From: Microbacterium sp. Se63.02b | GTDB taxonomy: Bacteria; Actinomycetota; Actinomycetes; Actinomycetales; Microbacteriaceae | Assembly: GCF_014171575.1 (NCBI RefSeq) | Contig: NZ_CP050453.1 | Location: 2,108,001 to 2,172,000 of the forward strand | Length of the DNA: 64,000 nucleotides | Direction of reading: 5' to 3' | Shown: one piece after another, positions 53,214 to 64,000 of the stretch | Position numbering within the stretch: position 1 is the first letter of the stretch | Layout: each line of letters begins with the position of its first letter | Notes under the pieces: model-generated | What the model saw: only the letters and a program-made list of their open reading frames with translations | What the model was told of the DNA's origin: nothing | The model's database searches: none | Made by a program: the position numbers and the translations under genes

Positions 53214-54658
53214 CCACGACATCCTCTGCGCTGAACGGGTCACGGCGTCGGGGCGACCTTGCACGAGCGGCGGAGGAGACGGTGGATGTTCTCGTCATCG
53301 GCGGCGGGATCACGGGCGCCGGCGTCGCCCTGGACGCCGCAGCTCGCGGCCTCTCCGTCACGCTGATCGACGCGGAGGACCTCTCCTTCGGCACGAGTCG
53401 GTTCAGCTCGAAACTCGTGCACGGCGGCCTGCGTTACCTTGCCACCGGGGACGTGGCCACCGCACGGGAGAGCGCGCACGAGCGACACCTTCATGACCAC
53501 CATCGCCCCGCACCTGATCCGTCCGCTCGGACAGCTGCTCCCGTTCAGCGAAGGCATCACGCTCCGCCAGCGCACGGCCGGCGCTCTCGGCATGGGGCTC
53601 GGTGACCTCCTGCGGATGAGCGCACACCTCCCGGGCCGTGCTCCCGGCTCCGGTTCTGGTGTCCGCGCGCACGGCCGCCCGCATCGCGCCGGCCCTGGAA
53701 CGCCGTGGTCTGCGCGGCGGCATGCTCGTCGTACGACGGCCAGCTCGACGACGACGCCAGGCTCGTGGTCACGGTGGCGCGGACAGCCGCGTCGCTCGGA
53801 GCGCGGATCCTCACCCGAGTCCGAGCTCTCGGGCTGCGTGGCGACGGCGCGACCGCCGAGGACACGCTGACGGGAGAGCGTCTCGATATCAGAGCGCGCG
53901 CCGTCATCAACGCGACCGGCGTGGGGGCGGGCTCGCTCGACGACGCGATCCGGGTGCGCCCGAGCCGGGGCACGCACATCGTCCTCGACGCGAACGACCT
54001 CGGGGCGCCGCACACGGCCCTCACGATCCCCCACGAAGGGTCGATCAGCCGATATGTCTTCGCGCTGCCGCAGGCGTACGGTCGGGTGATCGTCGGGCTG
54101 ACCGACGAGGATGCTCCGGACGCCGTGCCCCGGGTTGCGCAGCCCACGGAACGTGAGATCGACTTCCTGCTCACGAACCTCAATCGTGTGGTCGCGTCGC
54201 CGATCCGACGCGAGCAGGTGCGCGGCGCGTTCGCGGGCCTTAGACCTCTCGTCGACCGGGGCACGGCTCCGACGGCCGACATCTCGCGCAGACACCTCGT
54301 GACCGTGTCCGGCGCGGGGTTCGTCACGGTCCTCGGCGGGAAGCTGACCACCTATCGACGGATGGCCGAGGACGCGGTCGATCTGGCGCTGCACACCCGC
54401 GGGCTGACGGCCCCACCGAGCCGGACCGCGTCATTGCGTCTCGTCGACCGCAGGGTTCCCGTTGCTCGAGAGCCGGTCGACGAGGAGACGGGCCTGACCA
54501 GTGCTGAGGTCGAGTACGCCGTGCGTGTCGAGGGCGCCATGACGGTCGAGGACGTCCTCGACCGGCGGACCCGCATCGGGCTCGTCGATGCCGACCGAGA
54601 ACGGTGCCGCGCAGCCGTCGAAGCCATCGTCCAGAGGTCGCTCGCAGACGGGGCCTGA
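53210..54658 (+). CDS. glpD: glycerol-3-phosphate dehydrogenase (three apparent frameshifts)
   Basis: The FAD-dependent enzyme oxidises glycerol 3-phosphate to dihydroxyacetone phosphate. The N-terminus has VDVLVIGGGITGAGVALDAA and FSSKLVHGGLRYLATGD, and the middle has APHLIRPLGQLLPF. The C-terminal part has GLRPLVDRGTAPTADISRRH and VLGGKLTTYRRMAEDAVDL. The frame shifts near 53488-53492, 53630-53634 and 53728-53732, each fitting a dinucleotide loss or an extra base. Corrected length is about 481-484 residues. Its product DHAP is the precursor for the ADHAP-synthase-like neighbour. Confidence 0.87.
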
Positions 54659-54732
54659 TTCCTTCCGGAGGCGGATCCGAGCGCTCCCGGTTCGACGGCA
54701 CGGCAACGCGGGTAACGGCGGGAGAACAGCGC

Positions 54733-55494
54733 ATGAACTCCCCTCGACCGCGGTCCCCACGCGACGCACTGCCCGCCGCGAGCGTGCACAGTGGTGTCAT
54801 GGACATGCTCTTCACGATGCTGGGCGGCAAAGGGATGTCAGGGCTGTTGAAGACCGGAACAGCGATCCTCACGACCCTCCTGGTACTCCCCGCTCTCCTG
54901 AAGCTCTTCATCGTCACTGTCGATGAGGGCTGGGCGGCCATCCGGACGCGAAACGGCAAGCCCATCATCCGCAATCGCCCCCAGCGACGCCCGACCAATC
55001 GCGGGGGCGCGGTCGGCGAGGTGGTCGTGCTCGATCCGGGCTCGCACGGCGCGTTCCCGCTGTTCTACTGGTACCGGCTGATCGACGTCCGCTGTCGGGC
55101 GACCGATCTCCCGGTGCGGGAGATGGGAGGAGCGAACGGTCACCAGCACCGGGTCCACGCGTCGTTCGAATGGCGACCGATACCGAGCGGTCGAGATCTG
55201 CGAGTGTTCGAGCTCGACGTCGTGAACGTCAAGGAGCGGGCCTCGAACATCGTCGGAGCAGCGCTGCGCGATGTCATCCGCGGGCTCGAGGGCACCGAGT
55301 TGCCGCACAACGACGAGATCAACACCAGGGTCATCGCCGCGAGTGCCGATGAGGTGCGCCGCGCCTGCGGTGTGGAACTCGTGCGCGTCATGGTGACCGG
55401 TGACGCCCTGACCGACGGGTATCTCCTCTCGACGGCACTCCGCGACGTCGATCGGGGCGCTCAAGCCGTCGCCGCGCTGCACGCACTGAACTGA
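54733..55494 (+). CDS. SPFH/band-7 domain protein
   Basis: The 253-residue protein has one membrane helix (about 35-65, GTAILTTLLVLPALLKLFIV). An SPFH-like domain follows: VDEGWAAIRTRNGKPI, VVVLDPGSHGAFPLFYWYRL, then NIVGAALRDVIRGLEG. Such proteins form membrane scaffolds. The start could be the ATG at 54733 or, less likely, the one at 54799. It stands alone between glpD and the convergent dxs. Confidence 0.78.
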   Translation: MNSPRPRSPRDALPAASVHSGVMDMLFTMLGGKGMSGLLKTGTAILTTLLVLPALLKLFIVTVDEGWAAIRTRNGKPIIRNRPQRRPTNRGGAVGEVVVLDPGSHGAFPLFYWYRLIDVRCRATDLPVREMGGANGHQHRVHASFEWRPIPSGRDLRVFELDVVNVKERASNIVGAALRDVIRGLEGTELPHNDEINTRVIAASADEVRRACGVELVRVMVTGDALTDGYLLSTALRDVDRGAQAVAALHALN

Positions 55495-55542
55495 CGCCCG
55501 CCGACGCGGTGCCGGGGAAGACGTCGGCTCGGGCCGCTCGGC

Positions 55543-57483
55543 TCAGTGCCGCTCGTGCAGCGGAAGGTCGATCGCGCCCGTCTCCCCCGCGTGGCGGGCC
55601 TTCGGGATGCGGGTTCCGAGAACCTGGGCGACGATGTCCTGCGCGATCTTCGACGGTGTGAGTCCCGCATCGGCGAGGATCTGGTCGCGGCTCGCATGGT
55701 CGATGAACTCGTCGGGCAGGCCGAGCTCGTCGACCGCCGTGTCGATGCCGGCCTCTCGGAGGGCCTGGCGGACCCGGGTGCCGATGCCGCCGACGCGGAT
55801 GCCGTCTTCGAGCGTGATGACGAGGCGGTGGTGCCCGGCGAGCTCGACGATGGACGGCTGCACCGGGATAGCCCAGCGCGGGTCGATGACGGTCGCCCCG
55901 ATCCCCTGCGCGCGCAGACGATCGGCGACGTCCAACGCGAGTTCCGCGAAGGGACCGATCGCCACGATCAGGACGTCTTCGCTCTCGCCGCGGGCCAGCA
56001 CGTCGACGCCGTCACGCAGGCGCTCGATCGCCGGAAGATCCTGCGCGACCTCGCCCTTGGGGAAGCGGATGACCGTGGGGGCGTCGTCGACCTCGACGGC
56101 CTCGTTCAGGGCCTCCGTCAGCCGGGCGCCGTCTCGCGGGGCGGCGATGCGGATGTGCGGGACGATCTGGAGCATGGCGAGGTCCCACATGCCGTGGTGG
56201 CTGGGGCCGTCCGGGCCGGTCACCCCTGCGCGGTCGAGCACGAAGGTGACGCCGGCGCGGTGCAGAGCCACGTCCATCAGCACCTGATCGAACGCGCGCC
56301 CCATGAATGTCGCGTAGAGCGCGACCACCGGGTGCAGCCCGCCGAAAGCGAGTCCGGCCGCAGAGGCGACCGCATGCTGCTCGGCGATGCCGACGTCGTA
56401 CACCCGATCGGGGAACCGCTCCGCGAACGGAGCGAGACCTGTCGGCCGCAGCATGGCGGCCGTCATCGCGATCACATCGCTGCGCTGCTCGCCCACCGAC
56501 ACGAGCGCATCGGAGAACACATCGGTCCATCCTCGGCCGCCGGACGACAGTGTCTCTCCGGTCGTCGGGTCGATCTTCCCTACGGCGTGGAACTGGTCGG
56601 CTTCGTCATCGCGTGCCGGTTGGTAACCGCGCCCCTTCTCGGTGATCGCGTGCACGATCACCGGAGCACCATACGACTTCGCCAGCTCGAGGGTCTCGAG
56701 CAGTGCCGGGAGGTCGTGCCCGTCGACCGGACCCAGGTACTTGATGTCGAGGTTGGAGTACAGCGCCTCGTTGTTCGTGAACCGCGACAGGAAACCGTGC
56801 GTTCCCCCGCGGACGCCGCGGAACACCGCTCGGCCGACCGGGCCGAAGGCGCGGAACAGGCGGTCGGAGCGCTGGTGCAGGTCTTTGTATGCGGCGGCGG
56901 TGCGCACCCGGTTCAGGTACCGCGACATGCCGCCGATCGTCGGCGCGTACGAGCGTCCGTTGTCATTGACCACGATCACGAGATTGCGGTCGTTGTCGTC
57001 GGAGATGTTGTTCAGCGCCTCCCACGTCATGCCGCCCGTGAGCGCACCGTCGCCCACGACCGCGACGACATGCCGATCCGCCCGACCGGTCGCGGTGAGC
57101 GCCCGGGAGATGCCGTCGGCCCAGCTGAGCGAACTCGAGGCGTGGGAGGACTCCACGACGTCATGGGCGCTCTCCCCGCGTTGCGGATACCCGGCGAGAC
57201 CGCCACGCACCCGCAGGGCGGAGAAGTCCTGGCGCCCGGTGAGCAGCTTGTGCACGTAGGACTGGTGACCGGTGTCGAAGATGAAGGGATCGTCCGGGGA
57301 GGAGAAGACCCGGTGCAGCGCGATGGTCAGCTCGACCACTCCGAGGTTCGGACCGAGGTGGCCTCCCGTCCGGGAGACGTTGTCGACGAGGAACTCTCGG
57401 ATCTCTGCAGCGAGCTGCTCCAGTTGGTCGGCCGAGAGGGCGTCCAGATCACGGGGTCCTGAGATGCTCGGAAGAATGGTCAT
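55543..57483 (-). CDS. dxs: 1-deoxy-D-xylulose-5-phosphate synthase
   Basis: The 646-residue transketolase-like enzyme condenses pyruvate and glyceraldehyde 3-phosphate at the start of the MEP isoprenoid pathway. The thiamine diphosphate site has VAVVGDGALTGGMTWEALNN and the mid-domain glutamate is in YDVGIAEQHAVASAAGLA. GRAFDQVLMDVALH and DRAGVTGPDGPSHHG are the usual DXS landmarks. The length is normal and no frameshift is seen. The ATG at 57481-57483 follows GGAGGCGC. Confidence 0.96.
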   Translation of the reverse strand: MTILPSISGPRDLDALSADQLEQLAAEIREFLVDNVSRTGGHLGPNLGVVELTIALHRVFSSPDDPFIFDTGHQSYVHKLLTGRQDFSALRVRGGLAGYPQRGESAHDVVESSHASSSLSWADGISRALTATGRADRHVVAVVGDGALTGGMTWEALNNISDDNDRNLVIVVNDNGRSYAPTIGGMSRYLNRVRTAAAYKDLHQRSDRLFRAFGPVGRAVFRGVRGGTHGFLSRFTNNEALYSNLDIKYLGPVDGHDLPALLETLELAKSYGAPVIVHAITEKGRGYQPARDDEADQFHAVGKIDPTTGETLSSGGRGWTDVFSDALVSVGEQRSDVIAMTAAMLRPTGLAPFAERFPDRVYDVGIAEQHAVASAAGLAFGGLHPVVALYATFMGRAFDQVLMDVALHRAGVTFVLDRAGVTGPDGPSHHGMWDLAMLQIVPHIRIAAPRDGARLTEALNEAVEVDDAPTVIRFPKGEVAQDLPAIERLRDGVDVLARGESEDVLIVAIGPFAELALDVADRLRAQGIGATVIDPRWAIPVQPSIVELAGHHRLVITLEDGIRVGGIGTRVRQALREAGIDTAVDELGLPDEFIDHASRDQILADAGLTPSKIAQDIVAQVLGTRIPKARHAGETGAIDLPLHERH

Positions 57484-57596
57484 CTGCGCCTCCTCACAGG
57501 CTCCGCCGGAAGCACCCGACGGGGGTGCGGGCGCCTCTCGATCCTACCCCGCGGGCTCCGCAGAGCACGCTGCACAGACACCCCCTTGACAGGCGG

Positions 57597-57629
57597 AAGG
57601 GGCTCGTGTCCGAAGACCCGAGCCCCTTT
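57597..57629 (-). terminator. hairpin terminator between acnA and dxs
   Basis: AAGGGGCTCG (57597-57606) pairs with CGAGCCCCTT (57619-57628) around a 12-base loop, 12 bp downstream of the acnA stop on the minus strand. There is no strong T-run. Confidence 0.6.
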
Positions 57630-57640
57630 CGTCTGTGCGA

Positions 57641-60475
<2,835 letters not shown>

Positions 60476-60628
60476 GAATCCGTCTCCTTCTATTCGGATG
60501 GGAGCGACAGGCGCCTCCATCTTGCTCGCCAGCGAGCTCCTGCGGCTAGCAAGGCGGACCTAACCAGTCTGCTCCGCGCGGCCCGCCGGCGAAAGCCTGC
60601 GATTTATCTTGATGTCAAGATAAATCTA

Positions 60629-61363
60629 TCATGCCTCGGCGGTATCCTCGCGCGACGGCCCCCGAGGATGGAGAGCCCGGACGACCAGCCAGGTGACGGC
60701 GATGAGGGGCGCGAACAGCGGCAGCCCCATGATGAGCTTGAGCGTGCCGAGCGCCGTGACGTCACCCGCGAGGTAGAGCGGCAGCTGCACCGCGAGCCGC
60801 GCGAAGAACAGCGCGGCCCATGCGATGCCGAGCCAGAAGTACGCGCGACGTTTGCGCCGATCGTTCCGCCAGGCAGTGCCCTCCCCCATCAGGAACCCGA
60901 CGGCGAGGCCGATCAGCGACCATCCGATCAGGGCCGACACCAGGATGACCGAGCCGTACACGGCGTTCGTGATCAGGCCGGGGACGAAGTTGTCGGCGCC
61001 GCGCCCCGTCCACAGTGCCAGTCCGGCCGCAGCCACCGCGGCGACCAGCCCGCCGATGGCGGCGGACGGCGGGGACTTCTGCAGCAGACGCACGATCGTG
61101 AAGATCGCGGCGAGGCCGACGGATATCCCCAGCGAGAGGATCAGCGGCTCGGGGCGGATCGTGAAGATGACGACGAAGGCGAGACTGGGCAGCACCGATT
61201 CGAGGATGCCGCGAACCCCGCCGATGGCCGACCACACGACCTTGTGGGTGCTGGCGCTCTCCGCCGGGTCGAGTCCGGCACGGCGAGCCGCACTGCCGAG
61301 CGCCTCCCCGAGGAGTTCCGAGGTGCGCTTCTCGCGCTCCGGCTCGTGTTCCGGCGTGCTCAC
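60629..61363 (-). CDS. DUF3159 membrane protein
   Basis: The 244-residue protein has six or so membrane helices (for example LAFVVIFTIRPEPLILSLGI and AAIGGLVAAVAAAGLALW) and ends in a basic tail. It matches the actinobacterial DUF3159 family, always found near dut and DUF3710 genes. Its function is unknown. The GTG at 61361-61363 overlaps the DUF3710 stop (GTGA). Confidence 0.88.
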   Translation of the reverse strand: MSTPEHEPEREKRTSELLGEALGSAARRAGLDPAESASTHKVVWSAIGGVRGILESVLPSLAFVVIFTIRPEPLILSLGISVGLAAIFTIVRLLQKSPPSAAIGGLVAAVAAAGLALWTGRGADNFVPGLITNAVYGSVILVSALIGWSLIGLAVGFLMGEGTAWRNDRRKRRAYFWLGIAWAALFFARLAVQLPLYLAGDVTALGTLKLIMGLPLFAPLIAVTWLVVRALHPRGPSREDTAEA

Positions 61364-61947
61364 GCCGAGCCCGGTGTCGCCGGCATCTTCAGCGGGATCA
61401 GGTCGCGCGGCGGCATGGGAGAACCACCGCGCACGACGACGATCGATCGGAACAGGTCCTCGACCTTGGCCCCGGCCTCCGGATCCGACGCGCCGGCGCC
61501 GCCGATGACCCCACGCAGGAACCACCGCGGCCCGTCGATGCCGATGAAGCGCGCGAGACGCAGACCCGAACCCTCGCTCGCGGTCGCAGGGACCTCGGCG
61601 AGCAGCTCCTTGCCCAGCGGACCGTCGCGCTCCTCGACGCGGCCGCCCTGCGCCTTCACCTGATCGCGCAGCTGCACGCGGGTCTCATCCCAGAGACCGC
61701 CCGATCGCGGCGCCGCGAACGGCTGCACCTGCAACGAGGAGTCGGCGTAGTCCAGGCCGACGGCCACGATGCGCTTGGTCTGCTCCTCCACCTCGAGTCG
61801 CAGGTTCAGGCCTTCACGCGGAAGGATCTTGATCCCCCCGAGATCGATGTACGGCCGGACCGGGTTCGCCTCGGAGTCGTCGAAGGGCCCATCGGTGGCG
61901 CGGTTCTCGGGCGCCGACTTCGAAGGGGTGTCGTTGTTGTCAGTCAT
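61360..61947 (-). CDS. DUF3710 domain protein
   Basis: The 195-residue soluble protein has an acidic disordered N-terminus (about 1-30). A DUF3710 domain follows, with [39 protein letters not shown] and [18 protein letters not shown]. The role is unknown but the dut-DUF3710-DUF3159 order is conserved in actinobacteria. The ATG at 61945-61947 overlaps the last codons of dut by 8 bases. Confidence 0.9.
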   Translation of the reverse strand: MTDNNDTPSKSAPENRATDGPFDDSEANPVRPYIDLGGIKILPREGLNLRLEVEEQTKRIVAVGLDYADSSLQVQPFAAPRSGGLWDETRVQLRDQVKAQGGRVEERDGPLGKELLAEVPATASEGSGLRLARFIGIDGPRWFLRGVIGGAGASDPEAGAKVEDLFRSIVVVRGGSPMPPRDLIPLKMPATPGSA

Positions 61948-62413
61948 TGGCTTGTCCTGCTTCGTTCTGGTGGAGCGCCGCCTGGTATCCGGTGGAACCG
62001 AATCCCCCGTCGCCGCGGATGCTGTCTGGCAGCTCATCGACCGGGAGGAACGTGGCACGCGTCACCGGCATGATGATCAGCTGCGCGATGCGATCGCCGA
62101 CCGCCACATCGTACGCGCTGCGGGTATCGGTGTTGATCAGACTCACCTTGATCTCACCGCGGTATCCGGCGTCGACGGTGCCGGGCGAGTTGACGATCGA
62201 GATGCCGTGCTTCGCGGCGAGACCGCTCCGCGGCACCACGAAGGCGGCGTACCCGTCCGGGAGCGCGATGCGCACGCCCGTCGCGACCAGAGCCCGCTCC
62301 CCCGGCTCGAGATGCACGGCCTCGGCCGAGACCAGATCTGCACCGGCGTCTCCCGGATGCGCGTACCCGGGAGTGACTGCGGCGATAATGGGGACATCAA
62401 CGGAATCGGTCAC
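61940..62413 (-). CDS. dut: deoxyuridine 5'-triphosphate nucleotidohydrolase
   Basis: The 157-residue trimeric dUTPase converts dUTP to dUMP and pyrophosphate. The five motifs are visible: [39 protein letters not shown] and the C-terminal GGFGSTG. The start is the GTG at 62411-62413, only 3-12 bp from the divergent DUF3093 start. It heads a dut-DUF3710-DUF3159 operon with overlapping genes. Confidence 0.95.
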   Translation of the reverse strand: MTDSVDVPIIAAVTPGYAHPGDAGADLVSAEAVHLEPGERALVATGVRIALPDGYAAFVVPRSGLAAKHGISIVNSPGTVDAGYRGEIKVSLINTDTRSAYDVAVGDRIAQLIIMPVTRATFLPVDELPDSIRGDGGFGSTGYQAALHQNEAGQAND

Positions 62414-62425
62414 CCCATGAGGCTA

Positions 62426-62890
62426 ATGCAGAACCCCGCCACAGACGCACGTACCCGCTATCGCGAACGGCTCTCCCCGAGCCTGTGGCTTCTCGTCACC
62501 GTCGCGGTTGCCGGACCGATGGTGTCACTCGTCTTCGTCCCCATCGGTTCGACGTTCGCGCTCGTGCTGGGAGCGGTGGTCTCCGCGCTCCTCGTGCTCG
62601 GGTTCGTGCTCGCGACGCCCGTCGTCGCCGTGGAGGGCACGGTGCTCCGCGTCGGACGCGCGCACATCGACGCGCGATTCCTCGGTGAACCGGTGGCGTT
62701 GACCGGAGAAGAGGCCAGACAGGCGCGCGGTCCCGATCTCCCGGCCCGTGGCTGGCACCTGATCCGCGGCGGCATCGACGGCATCGTCATCGTGCCGAAC
62801 ATCGATGCGGACGATCCCGTCGTCGCCTGGACGATCTCCAGCCGCACGCCCGATCGCCTGGCTGCGGCTATCCGGGCCGCCCGCGCCTGA
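62426..62890 (+). CDS. DUF3093 membrane protein
   Basis: The 154-residue protein has two N-terminal membrane helices (about 15-60, LWLLVTVAVAGPMVSLVFVP and ALVLGAVVSALLVLGFVLAT) and a soluble C-terminal part with RGWHLIRGGIDGIVIVPNID. It matches the DUF3093 family that is regularly divergent from dut in actinobacteria. The ATG at 62426 or the in-frame ATG at 62417 could be the start; neither has well-placed Shine-Dalgarno, so a leaderless transcript is likely. Confidence 0.87.
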   Translation: MQNPATDARTRYRERLSPSLWLLVTVAVAGPMVSLVFVPIGSTFALVLGAVVSALLVLGFVLATPVVAVEGTVLRVGRAHIDARFLGEPVALTGEEARQARGPDLPARGWHLIRGGIDGIVIVPNIDADDPVVAWTISSRTPDRLAAAIRAARA

Positions 62891-62966
62891 CGGAAACGCG
62901 CCCGGGAACGACAGCGCGCCCCTGACCGGAGGGTCGGGGGCGCGTGAGACGTCGCTCGGAGGACTG

Positions 62967-63260
62967 CTAGGCAGCGCACTCCTTGCAGATGGGCCCGGAT
63001 GCGCCCTCGTGGTCGAGCTGCGAGCGGTGCTTCACGAGGAAGCAGCTCATGCACGTGAACTCGTCCTGCTGCGCAGGCAGCACGACGACATCGAGCTCGA
63101 GATCGGAAAGGTCGGCACCCGGAAGGTCGAAGCTCGACGGGTTGTCGGAGTCTTCGTCCCCGCTTGAGCCGGAGTTCTTGTCCGGCACACGCTCCTTGAG
63201 GGCTTCGATCGACTCGGAGTCGTCTTCGCTCTTTCGGGGGGCGTCGTAATCGGTTGCCAT
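62967..63260 (-). CDS. DUF4193 domain protein
   Basis: The 97-residue acidic protein ends in a zinc-ribbon-like pattern C-M-S-C ... C-K-E-C, and has LSDLELDVVVLPAQQDEFTC before it, typical of the actinobacterial DUF4193 family. It may regulate transcription or translation, but its role is unknown. I chose the ATG at 63258-63260 with GGAG upstream. It is adjacent to sepH, as usual. Confidence 0.9.
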   Translation of the reverse strand: MATDYDAPRKSEDDSESIEALKERVPDKNSGSSGDEDSDNPSSFDLPGADLSDLELDVVVLPAQQDEFTCMSCFLVKHRSQLDHEGASGPICKECAA

Positions 63261-63458
63261 GCGGTAGATCTCCACTTTCATGGTGCGAGTGGGTGGTGCG
63301 CCGTCGGGTATTCGGCGGCCATAGTTTGCACGACGCAAAGGCATAACGCAAATGCGGGTCCGTGCGACAGAGCAAACTCACGGCACGCCCAGGGTATTCC
63401 CCGCCGCTGCGCTCGTCGCGTGACACCATGAACGGACACCCATCAGAGGGGCATTCGC

Positions 63459-64000
63459 ATGGAAAACGTCACCATCGTCGGCACTGAAGCAGGAGTCCTC
63501 GTACTCGCGACCGAGTCGGGCGAGCGGTTCGCGCTGCCCATCGACGACATGCTGCAGCGGGAGATCCGTCGCGCCACGCGCCAGTCCGAGCCCACCGCCC
63601 AGAAGCTCGCCGCGAGTCCCCGCGACATCCAGGCGCAGATCCGCGCCGGTCTCACGGCTCCGGAGGTCGCCGAACTCCTCGGCATCAGCGTCGACGACGT
63701 CGCACGGTTCGAGGGCCCGGTCCTCGCCGAGCGGGAGCACATCATCGGTCAGGCCCTCGCGGTCCCCGTCCTCATCGGCAGCGAGGTCGAGCCCGACGCC
63801 CAGCCCACCTTCGGCGCCGCCGTCCGCGCGAAGCTCGATGAGGTCGCGGCCACCGCGGAACGCTGGGCCAGCTGGAAGGGAGACGCGGGCTGGACGGTCA
63901 AGCTCGAGTTCACCGCCAACGACGTCGAGCACGATGCGCGCTGGAGCTTCGACCCGCGTCGCAGCGCCCTCTCGCCGTTGAACGCGGATGCCACCCAGCT
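63459..64000 (+). CDS. sepH: SepH-type septation protein, DUF3071 (partial, runs off the window)
   Basis: The first 180 residues are visible. The N-terminal DUF3071 domain has VTIVGTEAGVLVLATESGER and PRDIQAQIRAGLTAPEVAEL followed by LGISVDDVARFEGPVLAERE, a helix-turn-helix-like region that promotes FtsZ assembly in SepH of Streptomyces. The ATG at 63459 is preceded by GAGGGG. The C-terminus lies beyond the window. The neighbours DUF4193, DUF3093 and dut support the assignment. Confidence 0.9.
   Translation, partial: MENVTIVGTEAGVLVLATESGERFALPIDDMLQREIRRATRQSEPTAQKLAASPRDIQAQIRAGLTAPEVAELLGISVDDVARFEGPVLAEREHIIGQALAVPVLIGSEVEPDAQPTFGAAVRAKLDEVAATAERWASWKGDAGWTVKLEFTANDVEHDARWSFDPRRSALSPLNADATQ

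Overview
The window is high-GC DNA of an actinobacterium, most likely Microbacteriaceae and probably Microbacterium. The evidence is strong GC bias at third codon positions, many GTG starts, ATGA/GTGA gene overlaps, and the actinobacterial families DUF3000, DUF3093, DUF3159, DUF3710, DUF4193 and a SepH-type DUF3071 protein. The genus is an inference from protein flavour and gene order, not from a search.

Layout. 1-9.5 kb: vitamin B6 genes (pdxT, pdxS, a MocR-type pdxR, pdxY), a HIT protein, thrS, a DoxX-like protein, a photolyase and a DUF1254 protein. 9.68-25.58 kb: a 15.9-kb integrated phage-like element in the 3' end of tRNA-Val(GAC), bounded by a 57-bp perfect direct repeat. 25.6-26.1 kb: tRNAs Val, Cys, Gly and a second Val. 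26.2-31.4 kb: SdpI-like protein, trehalose-synthase-like GH13 enzyme with a flavin oxidoreductase, sugar dehydrogenase lipoprotein, GIY-YIG protein and SPW protein. 31.6-37.5 kb: an NMT1/THI5-type ABC importer coupled to an Ldh-family oxidoreductase, a thioesterase and a DUF1684 protein. 37.5-48.4 kb: PemK-like protein, amt, zapE, sulfurtransferase, sufE, a hydrolase, DUF3000 plus an RNase D/HRDC protein, and fadA-fadB. 48.4-54.7 kb: GMC oxidoreductase, lipid kinase, alkyl-DHAP-synthase-like oxidase, TetR and glpD, a likely glycero(ether)lipid cluster. 54.7-64 kb: SPFH protein, dxs, acnA, DUF3159, DUF3710, dut, DUF3093, DUF4193 and the start of sepH.

The mobile element is the most interesting part. 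It encodes a tyrosine recombinase, an excisionase-like protein, regulators and a winged-helix replication-initiator-like gene that carries three copies of the 15-bp palindrome GTGACTC(C/G)GAGTCAC inside its coding sequence. Upstream is a cluster of three DnaA-box-like sites, two of which form a perfect 11-bp inverted repeat. Its only recognisable virion genes are a tape measure protein and the small gene in front of it. No terminase, portal, capsid or lysis genes are seen, so it looks like a satellite or a reduced, replication-competent remnant. An antisense cargo gene sits exactly between two copies of TGAAAGGAG, a ribosome-binding site. The right end carries likely cargo: a gene behind an SOS-box-like site, a membrane GAF protein, a HicB-like protein and a ParB/DGQxR-type protein.

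About 22 apparent frameshifts hit chromosomal genes, including pdxT, pdxR, pdxY and RNase D. They are mostly single-base losses in G/C runs or dinucleotide losses. None is seen in the mobile element or in 54.7-64 kb. Twelve fall in the 48.4-54 kb lipid cluster. Sequencing or assembly error is the likeliest cause overall, but real decay of that cluster is possible.
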